From: Armatimonadota bacterium
Lineage (GTDB): Bacteria; Armatimonadota; Fimbriimonadia; Fimbriimonadales; Fimbriimonadaceae
Length of the DNA stretch: 64,000 nt
Assembly (NCBI GenBank): GCA_020161505.1
Contig: JAIUNY010000009.1
Location: 1-64,000 of the forward strand
Direction: 5' to 3'
Position 1 is the stretch's first letter, and every line of letters starts with the position of its first letter. The translations under genes and the position numbers were made by a program. The notes under the pieces were generated by a model that did no database searches, was not told where the DNA came from, and worked only from the letters and a program-made list of their open reading frames with translations. Below, in pieces: positions 55,857-62,962 of the stretch.

Positions 55857-56212
55857 TGAAAATCCTGCTCGACAACTGCGTCCACGGCCGATTCGGCATT
55901 TTCCTCGCAGGCCATGAGGTCGTCCACTGCTCCCAGGTTGGCTGGGGTGCCCTGCAAAACGGCAAGCTTCTGCGGGCGGCTCATGCAGAAGGATACGACG
56001 TGCTGATCACCGTTGATCAGGGGATTCGTTCTCAGCAGGATGCTCGAAATTTGCCCCTTCACCTCCTTACCTTGGAGACGCCCGATATTCGCCTCCCGTC
56101 GCTGGCCGAGCTTGTCCCATCCATCCTCGAAGTCCTTGCCCAACTCGAAACAGAAAACGAAACCGGGCGGAGCATCGTCATTGCCCCGCCCGGTCGAGAT
56201 TCCGGCGAATAG
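55856..56212 (+). CDS. DUF5615 PIN-like toxin, module D
   Basis: A 118-residue PIN-like protein starting at GTG 55856: V-K-I-L-L-D-N-C-V-H-G, H-E-V-V-H-C-S-Q-V-G-W-G-A-L-Q-N-G-K-L-L, L-I-T-V-D-Q-G-I-R-S-Q-Q-D and the C-terminal E-T-G-R-S-I-V-I-A-P-P shared with module C. It ends ten bases before the stop of the convergent E1 gene. Probably an RNase-type toxin. Confidence 0.8.
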   Translation: MKILLDNCVHGRFGIFLAGHEVVHCSQVGWGALQNGKLLRAAHAEGYDVLITVDQGIRSQQDARNLPLHLLTLETPDIRLPSLAELVPSILEVLAQLETENETGRSIVIAPPGRDSGE

Positions 56213-56222
56213 TTCGCGCCGC

Positions 56223-58193
56223 CTACTCCATCGTCACCCGAACCGCCGCGACGACTTCTTCAACGCTCGGCAGAGCGGCATACTCATAGATCGGGTTGTA
56301 GCCGATGTGAACATCGCCCCGGCTCACCAACTGAGGAGAAGCCAAGAACAGGCTAAACCGATCCGCATCGCTCACCATTTCGCTGATCACGTTTTGACCA
56401 AAACCGCAGGTCTTGGTGTCTTCTTGAATCACCACCAGACGCCCGGTTTTCTCGACCGATGCAGTCAGGGTCTCGATATCCAGGGGGACGATGCTGCGCA
56501 GGTCAATGACCTCAATGCTGACTTCACCCGCGAGCTTATCGGCGGCTTCATGGGCGAGTTCGAGCGTGTTGCCGTAGGTGGCAATCGTCACATCGCTGCC
56601 TTCGCGCACAACTTTGGCCTTACCGAAACCGAGCGGCTCAATGGACTTCACGTCCACCCGCTTGCGGAAGATGTGCTTCGGAACCAGGATGAAGCAGGGA
56701 TCATCACTGTGCATCGCCGTCCAGAAGAGGCCCGCCGCATCTTCCGGCGTGCTCGGAATCGCCAGCTTGATCCCCGGCGTGTGAGCCAAATAGGCCTCGT
56801 TCGCCTGGCTGTGCCAGAGAGATCCGCCCGGCAGATAAGCCCCATACGGCGCGTAAATGCACATCGGGGTCTTCCAGTGACCAAAACTGCGCCAGCGCGT
56901 GGTGCTGATGTTCGTCATGATCTGGTTCCACGCGGGAGCCATGAAGTCGACGAATTGAAGCTCAAACACCGGCTTCTTGCCGTACATCGCCATGCCGACG
57001 GCGACACCAATCACGGTGGCTTCGGCGAGCGGCGAGTTGAACACTTGCTTCGGGAAGTTCGCGCTCAAGCCTTCGGTCAGCTTGAACACGCCGCCCTTGG
57101 GATCTTCGATGTCCTCGCCAAAGAACACGACATCGGGGTCGGATTCGACGGCTTTGTGGAACACCTTGTTGATCGCATCCACCATCGTCTGAGGGCCAGC
57201 TTCGATCGGCGGCTTCTCGGGACGATCCGGCGTACCCCAGCAGTGATCCTCGACTTCCTCCGCCTTCGGATCCTCCGCCAGTTCGGCTTTACGATACTCC
57301 TCGTCGACCAGGGTAATGATCTCCTCCTGCATCTTCTCGAACTGCTCCATAGTCAGTTCGCCAGATTCGATGAGTTCGTCGCGCAGCAGCTTGATCGGGT
57401 CGCGATCCGCCATCTCTGCGATGTCATCGAGGTCTCGATAAACGCGGTGGTCATCCGAGCTTGTGTGGCTGCTCAGTCGGTCCAGATCAAACCAAATCAG
57501 AGTCGGGCCATCGCCTCGGCGAGCCTTGCCGACCGCTTCCAGAGTTGTCTGGAGAACCAGCTCCGGCCGGCGGCCATCGCACTTCACCACATAGTCCTCG
57601 GCGATGATGCCGGGGATGTTCAAGGCCATGAAATGGGCGGTCGGGGTCGAGATTCCGTATTTGTTGTCTTCAATGCAGAAGATCACCGGAAGCTTTTCCT
57701 GCACGGCAAATGCCCAGGCTTCGAAGAACTCGCCCTGACGCATCGCGGCATCGCCGACGGTTGCGACGACAACGCTGTCCTTGCCATCCAGTTTCATCGC
57801 CCAGCCAACACCTGCTGCGGGAATCAATCCGCCGCCGGTGGGAGTGCAGACACTGCCGACATTGAGTTCGCGGCTCGAATAGTGGCCTGGCATCTGCCGA
57901 CCACCCGAACTCGAATCACGCTTGGCCAGATAAGCCAAGGCCAGCTCGTAGCTGCTCATGCCGCGAGCCATCATCAAGCCACGGTCGCGGTAGTAAGGGA
58001 ACAGCCAGTCGTCGGGGCGCAAAGCGTGGGCCATCGCTCCGATAGCTTCGTGACCCATGCCACTCACCTGGAACCAGCCTTTGCTTTGGCGGAGGAGGAT
58101 GCCTTCTCGGCGGTCACCTTCCCGGCTGATCATCATCATGCGCAGGAAGTCGAGTTTGACGAGGGGTTTTGTCGGCGCAGGAATCACGGACAT
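56223..58193 (-). CDS. fused 2-oxoacid dehydrogenase E1 (alpha and beta in one chain)
   Basis: A 656-residue protein. The alpha half (about 1-330) has G-M-G-H-E-A-I-G, D-W-L-F-P-Y-Y-R-D-R-G and the thiamine diphosphate motif V-G-D-A-A-M-R-Q-G-E-F-F-E-A-W ending in I-E-D-N-K-Y-G-I-S-T. The beta half has V-V-F-F-G-E-D-I-E-D-P-K-G-G-V-F, P-L-A-E-A-T-V-I-G and V-I-D-L-R-S-I-V-P-L-D. This is the branched-chain/2-oxoisovalerate type, found as separate or fused genes. It decarboxylates 2-oxoacids and passes acyl groups to E2, which is not in the window. ATG 58193 with GGAG upstream was chosen; a -10 box TATACT lies further upstream. Confidence 0.9.
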   Translation of the reverse strand: MSVIPAPTKPLVKLDFLRMMMISREGDRREGILLRQSKGWFQVSGMGHEAIGAMAHALRPDDWLFPYYRDRGLMMARGMSSYELALAYLAKRDSSSGGRQMPGHYSSRELNVGSVCTPTGGGLIPAAGVGWAMKLDGKDSVVVATVGDAAMRQGEFFEAWAFAVQEKLPVIFCIEDNKYGISTPTAHFMALNIPGIIAEDYVVKCDGRRPELVLQTTLEAVGKARRGDGPTLIWFDLDRLSSHTSSDDHRVYRDLDDIAEMADRDPIKLLRDELIESGELTMEQFEKMQEEIITLVDEEYRKAELAEDPKAEEVEDHCWGTPDRPEKPPIEAGPQTMVDAINKVFHKAVESDPDVVFFGEDIEDPKGGVFKLTEGLSANFPKQVFNSPLAEATVIGVAVGMAMYGKKPVFELQFVDFMAPAWNQIMTNISTTRWRSFGHWKTPMCIYAPYGAYLPGGSLWHSQANEAYLAHTPGIKLAIPSTPEDAAGLFWTAMHSDDPCFILVPKHIFRKRVDVKSIEPLGFGKAKVVREGSDVTIATYGNTLELAHEAADKLAGEVSIEVIDLRSIVPLDIETLTASVEKTGRLVVIQEDTKTCGFGQNVISEMVSDADRFSLFLASPQLVSRGDVHIGYNPIYEYAALPSVEEVVAAVRVTME

Positions 58194-58295
58194 CGTCTTC
58201 TTGTTTCTCCATTGAAACGGACGAACCATCGCGGTTCGCCGACTCCCAGTATAGCTGGAGTCGTGCCACACGCACGGGGATGGTCGAAACCGGGC

Positions 58296-58862
58296 CTACT
58301 TCTTGAGCAAATCGCTCAGTTTCACCACGCTGCCGCTCGCCGTCAAGGCAAGGTTTCCATCCTCCCGCGGAGGATCCGGAACCAACTGCGCCGGGTTGCC
58401 GTGGGCATTCCAGGTGAGGTCGCTGCTGCTGAAAACAAGGGCTGTCGTGTCAGGACTCTCGATCTCGCTCGTCAACTTGGCTGAAAAAAGTTCGTTGAAC
58501 CCGTAGCCATAGGCTTGCCTGTTGGTTTCCCAAAGCGAGGGGGAGCGGAGCTTTTTCTTGGCTTCCTCCTCCGTGAGATCTGCCGTCTTCAAACGAGGCC
58601 ACACCGCATCCATCCAGCCCTCGGCATAGGGCAGCTGACCCTCAGACGCCTCGTAGAGCCCAATGGCGGTGTGGATCGCCTTTAGGTTATCCATCGACGT
58701 CCCGGTGTACTCGCGCTTTTCCGGTTGCTCAAAAGCGCCGACTTTGTTCGCCGCACTGACCAGAGGGCCAAGCCAAACCCACAACGCAATAATCACCCCG
58801 GCAAAAACGCCAAGGCAACCGAGCATCATGCGACGCCCCCGAGGATTGCGATCGTCAACCAT
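58296..58862 (-). CDS. signal-anchored pseudopilin-like protein
   Basis: A 188-residue protein: basic N-terminus (R-N-P-R-G-R-R), one long hydrophobic helix (M-L-G-C-L-G-V-F-A-G-V-I-I-A-L-W-V-W-L-G-P-L), then M-D-N-L-K-A-I-H-T-A-I-G-L-Y-E-A-S-E-G-Q-L-P-Y-A and a region with Y-G-Y-G-F-N. The pattern after the helix is that of pilin-like proteins of this phylum (K-A-I-x-x-A-I-x-L-Y-x-x-D-x-G-x-Y-P), but no F-T-L-I-E cleavage site is present. Function unknown. It diverges from the desulfhydrase-like gene. Confidence 0.65.
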   Translation of the reverse strand: MVDDRNPRGRRMMLGCLGVFAGVIIALWVWLGPLVSAANKVGAFEQPEKREYTGTSMDNLKAIHTAIGLYEASEGQLPYAEGWMDAVWPRLKTADLTEEEAKKKLRSPSLWETNRQAYGYGFNELFSAKLTSEIESPDTTALVFSSSDLTWNAHGNPAQLVPDPPREDGNLALTASGSVVKLSDLLKK

Positions 58863-58927
58863 GCAACTACTTCCTATAAACGTCGGTCGTCTCCCGCAGT
58901 TCCGCAGGGAGCCGGTACTCTAGAAGG

Positions 58928-59905
58928 GTGGTTATACCGGACCGAATACCGCTCTGCATCTTACCAACCCCGATTGGGACGTTGAGCCGTGTTTCGTCTG
59001 ATTTTGGGACTGAGATCCTTATCAAGCGAGATGATCTCACTGGATTTGCTGGAAATGGAAACAAAGGGCGCAAACTCGAGTATTTGATCTCGGAAATTGT
59101 TACTCAAGGTATCGATACGGTTGTGAGTAGCGGAGCGACACAGTCCAATTTCCTCCGCCAGTTGGGTGCGGCTTGCGCCGTCGTCGGCATTCGGTGCCTT
59201 GCCGCCACCATGCACGCCCCCTACGAAGAAGCAGACCGCAAAGCCACGGGAATCCTCACCCAAGGGGGCAACCCGGCTCTCGATGAGATCTTCGGACTCG
59301 AACGCACCCTGTACCCAGATGGCACCTGGGCCGAGCTTGATGCCCATGCCGAAGCTCTTGCCGAATCCGAGCGGGCTCGAGGAGCCAAGGTTCATGTGAT
59401 TCCCCTCGGCGGAAGCGGTCCACTCGGAGTCCTCGCCTTCTACCGCGCAGCCGAGGAACTCGCGAGCCAACTGACAGCCCCCGTCGATTTCATCGTTTGC
59501 CCCAGCAGCAGTGGCAGCACCCACATTGGCCTGACGTCATCCTTCCTGGGCACTTCCACCAAGGTGATTGGCATCGGCTGCGACCCCGAGCCCGAAATGC
59601 TCGATGACTTGGTCGATCTCAGCCGATCCTTTTCTGATGCCTACGGCTTGGCCCCCGCACTGAGCCCTCATCAAATTGATCTGCGCCTCGACTACGTCGG
59701 CCCCGGATATGGCGTGCCGTCACCCGAGGGAACCGAGGCTCTGCGGTACCTCGCCAGGCGCGAAGGGATCCTTCTTGACCCTATCTACAGCGCCAAAACA
59801 TTCGCGGGAATGCTCGACCTTCTGCGCAAGAAAAAAATTGGGGGAAGGGTGCTCTTTTGGCACACCGGCGGCATGCCGGCCCTCTTCGCCCGACCCAGCG
59901 ACTAA
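58928..59905 (+). CDS. PLP-dependent enzyme, D-cysteine desulfhydrase/ACC deaminase family
   Basis: A 325-residue fold II PLP enzyme: P-T-P-I-G-T-L, I-K-R-D-D-L-T-G-F-A-G-N-G-N-K-G-R-K-L-E-Y-L (Lys for Schiff base in N-K-G-R-K), S-S-G-A-T-Q-S-N-F-L-R, the phosphate-binding S-S-S-G-S-T-H-I-G and L-F-W-H-T-G-G-M-P-A-L-F near the end. It would eliminate H2S and ammonia from D-cysteine or open ACC; specificity is not readable. GTG 58928 stands six bases after TACTCT, so it is probably leaderless. It is convergent with the DUF2752 gene (4-base overlap). Confidence 0.85.
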   Translation: MVIPDRIPLCILPTPIGTLSRVSSDFGTEILIKRDDLTGFAGNGNKGRKLEYLISEIVTQGIDTVVSSGATQSNFLRQLGAACAVVGIRCLAATMHAPYEEADRKATGILTQGGNPALDEIFGLERTLYPDGTWAELDAHAEALAESERARGAKVHVIPLGGSGPLGVLAFYRAAEELASQLTAPVDFIVCPSSSGSTHIGLTSSFLGTSTKVIGIGCDPEPEMLDDLVDLSRSFSDAYGLAPALSPHQIDLRLDYVGPGYGVPSPEGTEALRYLARREGILLDPIYSAKTFAGMLDLLRKKKIGGRVLFWHTGGMPALFARPSD

Positions 59906-60399
59906 CGTTGCGTCGGGGCCTGCTCGAGCGCGGCCCTGGTTTGTTGCCACACCACGTGCTCTTGGGAGTTCATCGTCACGGTCAAGAACCGCACGACTCC
60001 AAATCCCGAGAAAATCAGAATCGCCGCAACCAAGCTTCGGGTCGCGAACTTCGACTCGGTGATCAGCCTCTGACCGCGAATGTAGCCGTAAAGGCACATC
60101 AGAGCGGTGAGGGTGAAGAGCATGTAGACAATCGGGCCCAGCGGGTGCGGGCGAAAACTCTCGGCAAAGTGACCGTGGATGAAGTGCGTCCAACTCGTAG
60201 TCATGCCGCATCCAGGACAAGGGCGATCGAACATCACGACGCTCCCACAAGGCGGCAAGCCCAGCTGGCGATGTGTGCCGTGGCCTTCCGCGCTCGGATT
60301 CAGCAGAAAAGCCCCGATCCCCGTGCCCAGCACCCACAAGCCGAACCAGATCAACTGTCCGATCAGGAACTTACGGGGGACATTGCGTTCAAAGAACAT
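59902..60399 (-). CDS. DUF2752 membrane protein
   Basis: A 165-residue protein with three membrane helices (F-G-L-W-V-L-G-T-G-I-G-A-F-L-L, L-G-P-I-V-Y-M-L-F-T-L-T-A-L-M, S-L-V-A-A-I-L-I-F-S-G-F) and the DUF2752 signature F-D-R-P-C-P-G-C-G-M-T-T-S-W. The cysteine motif probably binds something in the periplasm. Unknown function. It starts 11 bases inside the 3' end of truB and so is the last gene of an nrnA-truB-DUF2752 operon. Confidence 0.85.
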   Translation of the reverse strand: MFFERNVPRKFLIGQLIWFGLWVLGTGIGAFLLNPSAEGHGTHRQLGLPPCGSVVMFDRPCPGCGMTTSWTHFIHGHFAESFRPHPLGPIVYMLFTLTALMCLYGYIRGQRLITESKFATRSLVAAILIFSGFGVVRFLTVTMNSQEHVVWQQTRAALEQAPTQR

Positions 60400-61261
60400 C
60401 GCTCATCGCCTCGACGGGCAACACACACTCAGGATGCACGGTTGATCCTTCCACGCGTCCCACCCCGACCACGTTGCCATCCAAATCCATAAGTCCGACC
60501 ATTTTTGTCGGCACTTCATGTTTCAGTGGAACCGGACGTCCGTTGCGGATGTAATCGACATGCCCGACGTTCAGCGTGATCAAGGGCATGGGGTGCAGCG
60601 CTTCGGCGAGCGGGATCAGCTTTTCCGGGCTCGCTTCGTCGAGCTCCAGCGCATCCTCAATCCCAAATTGCCCGACGCCTTCTCGGGTCAGGGAAGTCAC
60701 AATCGCCCCGCATCCCACTGCCTGACCGAGATCGTGGGCAAGCGTGCGCACATAGGTACCTCCCGAGCATACAATTACCGCCTCCAGTTCATCTCCGTTC
60801 CACGAATCCACACTGAACTGCTCGATAAAAACGCGCCGGGTTGTCCGTTCGACCTCAATCCCCTTCCGCGCATAGTCGTAGAGAGGCCGACCATCCTTCT
60901 TGACCGCGCTGTAGAGCGGCGGCAGCTGGTCGATTTCTCCCTGGAACTGAGGCAACGCCTCGGCAACTCGCGCCTCCAGATCACCCGGAACAGGTTTTTC
61001 TGCCACGATCTGACCATCTGCGTCGTAGCTGTCCGACTCGACGCCGAACTTCATCACCACGCGGTATTCCTTCGGCTCCAAATCCAGATACTGCAGGAAT
61101 CGAGTGGCTGGGCCAACCGCAACGACGAGCAATCCCGTGGCGAGCGGATCCAGGGTTCCCGCATGACCAATGCGCCGAGTGTTCAGCCTGCGTCGAAGCC
61201 GGGCGACGACATCATGAGATGTGATTCCTTGAGGTTTGTCAATCAGGAGGAAGCCAAGCAC
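60389..61261 (-). CDS. truB: tRNA pseudouridine-55 synthase
   Basis: A 290-residue TruB: F-L-L-I-D-K-P-Q-G-I-T-S-H-D-V, R-I-G-H-A-G-T-L-D-P-L-A-T-G-L-L (catalytic Asp), Y-L-D-L-E-P-K-E-Y-R, P-P-L-Y-S-A-V-K-K-D-G-R-P-L-Y and G-T-Y-V-R-T-L-A-H-D-L-G. Modifies U55 in the T loop of tRNAs. Its start overlaps nrnA by 19 bases. The nrnA-truB pair is conserved in many bacteria, usually downstream of rbfA, which is not present here. Confidence 0.95.
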   Translation of the reverse strand: MLGFLLIDKPQGITSHDVVARLRRRLNTRRIGHAGTLDPLATGLLVVAVGPATRFLQYLDLEPKEYRVVMKFGVESDSYDADGQIVAEKPVPGDLEARVAEALPQFQGEIDQLPPLYSAVKKDGRPLYDYARKGIEVERTTRRVFIEQFSVDSWNGDELEAVIVCSGGTYVRTLAHDLGQAVGCGAIVTSLTREGVGQFGIEDALELDEASPEKLIPLAEALHPMPLITLNVGHVDYIRNGRPVPLKHEVPTKMVGLMDLDGNVVGVGRVEGSTVHPECVLPVEAMSDVL

Positions 61262-62235
61262 TTTTCCATTGCCTCCACAAGCAGCTTCTCCGCCTCATCA
61301 ATGTCACCATCGTACGAGGCGCCCGAGGCATTTTTATGCCCGCCCCCGCCGAACTCCCGCGCCACCAGAGTCACGTCCACACTCCCTCGCGACCTCAAAC
61401 TGATCTTCACTTTGCCGGGTTTGACCTGTCGCAAGAGCGCGGCAATCTTCACGCTTTCAATAGACAGGAGATCATTCACAAATCCTTCCGTGTCCTCTTC
61501 CCGTGCCCCCGTCGCTTCAAAATCTGGAAGCCCCACTTTCGACCACGCCACCTGATCGCCCGAGCTCAGGCGCATGTTCGCCAGGAATCGGCTCGAGAGC
61601 TTCACGGCAGGGAGGCTCCGGGTCATGTAGACCGCATCGACAATCGCGCGCAAATCGGCTCCGGCCTCCAGCAACTCTGCGGCCACATGGAGCGAGTGAG
61701 AGGTCGTGTTCGGGAACCGGAAATTGCCCGTATCCGTGAGGATCCCGGTCAGCAGGCAGGTCGCCATCTGAGGTGTCATCGTGATGGGCGAGGGCTTGAT
61801 AATGTCCGCCAGGATCGCCGCGCACGCCGGGGAGTTCACTGAGATCACCCGCAGATCACCCGGCATCTCATGCGGCTCATGGTGGTCGATCACGATCATC
61901 CGATTGGCTTGCTCAAACGCCGGCCGGAGCGACCCCAGGCGGTCGAGGGCCTCAAGATCAAGGACGATCGCCAGATCGGCTGGTTCCTCCGGAACACTCA
62001 GCTGGAGTCGATCCAGGTGAGGAATGAAGCGCAAGTAGCTCGGCGGCTCGTGATGACACGCCACCACGTGGGTTTTGCCCAGTTGATCCAGCACTTGCGA
62101 AAACGCGAGGGCCGACCCGAGTGCATCGCCATCCGGGTTCACGTGGGTGCCGACAATGATCGACTCGGCGGCGAGGATCTCGCGCTCTAGTTCAGGCCAG
62201 AGAGCCCCAAGCTCTGCGGGAGAAAGTGCCGCCAT
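61243..62235 (-). CDS. nrnA: DHH-family phosphoesterase NrnA (oligoribonuclease/pAp phosphatase)
   Basis: A 330-residue protein: H-V-N-P-D-G-D-A-L-G-S-A-L (metal-binding Asp), L-A-I-V-L-D-L-E-A, I-V-I-D-H-H-E-P (DHH), I-L-T-D-T-G-N-F-R-F and the DHHA1 domain ending in F-G-G-G-G-H-K-N-A-S-G. It degrades short RNA fragments and 3',5'-pAp. ATG 62235 was chosen; TACACT ends eight bases before it. The open frame upstream to 62352 is rejected as it would precede the promoter and runs into the wcaF region. Confidence 0.93.
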   Translation of the reverse strand: MAALSPAELGALWPELEREILAAESIIVGTHVNPDGDALGSALAFSQVLDQLGKTHVVACHHEPPSYLRFIPHLDRLQLSVPEEPADLAIVLDLEALDRLGSLRPAFEQANRMIVIDHHEPHEMPGDLRVISVNSPACAAILADIIKPSPITMTPQMATCLLTGILTDTGNFRFPNTTSHSLHVAAELLEAGADLRAIVDAVYMTRSLPAVKLSSRFLANMRLSSGDQVAWSKVGLPDFEATGAREEDTEGFVNDLLSIESVKIAALLRQVKPGKVKISLRSRGSVDVTLVAREFGGGGHKNASGASYDGDIDEAEKLLVEAMEKCLASS

Positions 62236-62341
62236 GACCCGGGAGTGTACCGCTCCAATCCACCCTCTACCGGGCGGAAATCGCCCCGAAACTCTGCGCT
62301 CGTCCCGCTTCTCAGCCACAATAAACAAGGGGAACAATCCT

Positions 62342-62962
62342 ATGGAAGCCAAACCACCTGCCGATCACGATCTTGATGCCGATCTCGGTCGGGAAGGAAT
62401 CCCCGACAAAGGAGAGCTGAATCTTGCCGCCAGCCGGACTCAGTGGTCGAAAAAGATTCTCATCAAACGAGTGCTCTGGGGCACGGTCTGGACGCTCCTT
62501 TTCCGGCCATCCCCGCGATTGTTCTTCGATGGATTTCGGTGCGCTCTGCTTCGGGCGTTCGGTGCCAAGATCGGATCGGGCGTGAAAATCGCCAACACGG
62601 TCAAGGTCCTCTATCCCTGGGAGCTCGAAATCGGCGATGGGAGTTGGGTGGGCTGGAACGCGGATATCTACAACTATGCGCGTGTGAAGATTGGCAAACA
62701 AGCCGTCGTGAGCCAGTACAGTTACCTTTGCACCGGCACCCACGATTACACCGACCCGAAGTTTCCGCTCATTTTCTTCCCGATCACGATTGGCGATCAA
62801 GCCTGGGTGGCAGCCGACTGCTTCGTGGCTCCCGGAGTCACGATTGGCGATGGAGCAATCGTTGCCTCACGCAGCGTGGTCACCAAAGATCAGCCAGCTT
62901 GGATGATCTGCGCCGGCCACCCCTGCAAGCCAATCAAAGAGCGGCCCGCGATCAAAAGCTAA
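62342..62962 (+). CDS. WcaF-type acetyltransferase (left-handed beta helix)
   Basis: A 206-residue protein with a 60-residue N-terminal helical part (R-V-L-W-G-T-V-W-T-L-L-F-R-P-S-P-R-L-F) and a hexapeptide repeat region (I-G-S-G-V-K-I-A-N-T-V-K-V, I-G-D-G-S-W-V-G, I-G-D-Q-A-W-V-A-A-D-C-F-V-A-P-G-V-T-I-G-D-G-A-I-V-A). Matches colanic acid acetyltransferase WcaF and relatives. It would O-acetylate exopolysaccharide sugars. AAGGGGAA precedes ATG 62342. It is convergent with ugd (4-base overlap). Confidence 0.9.
   Translation: MEAKPPADHDLDADLGREGIPDKGELNLAASRTQWSKKILIKRVLWGTVWTLLFRPSPRLFFDGFRCALLRAFGAKIGSGVKIANTVKVLYPWELEIGDGSWVGWNADIYNYARVKIGKQAVVSQYSYLCTGTHDYTDPKFPLIFFPITIGDQAWVAADCFVAPGVTIGDGAIVASRSVVTKDQPAWMICAGHPCKPIKERPAIKS

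Noticed and set aside
56013-58484. An 823-codon open frame on the plus strand
   Set aside because: It is antisense to the E1 dehydrogenase gene, whose motifs are intact. Its translation is rich in Arg, His and Gln, as expected for an antisense frame in GC-rich DNA.
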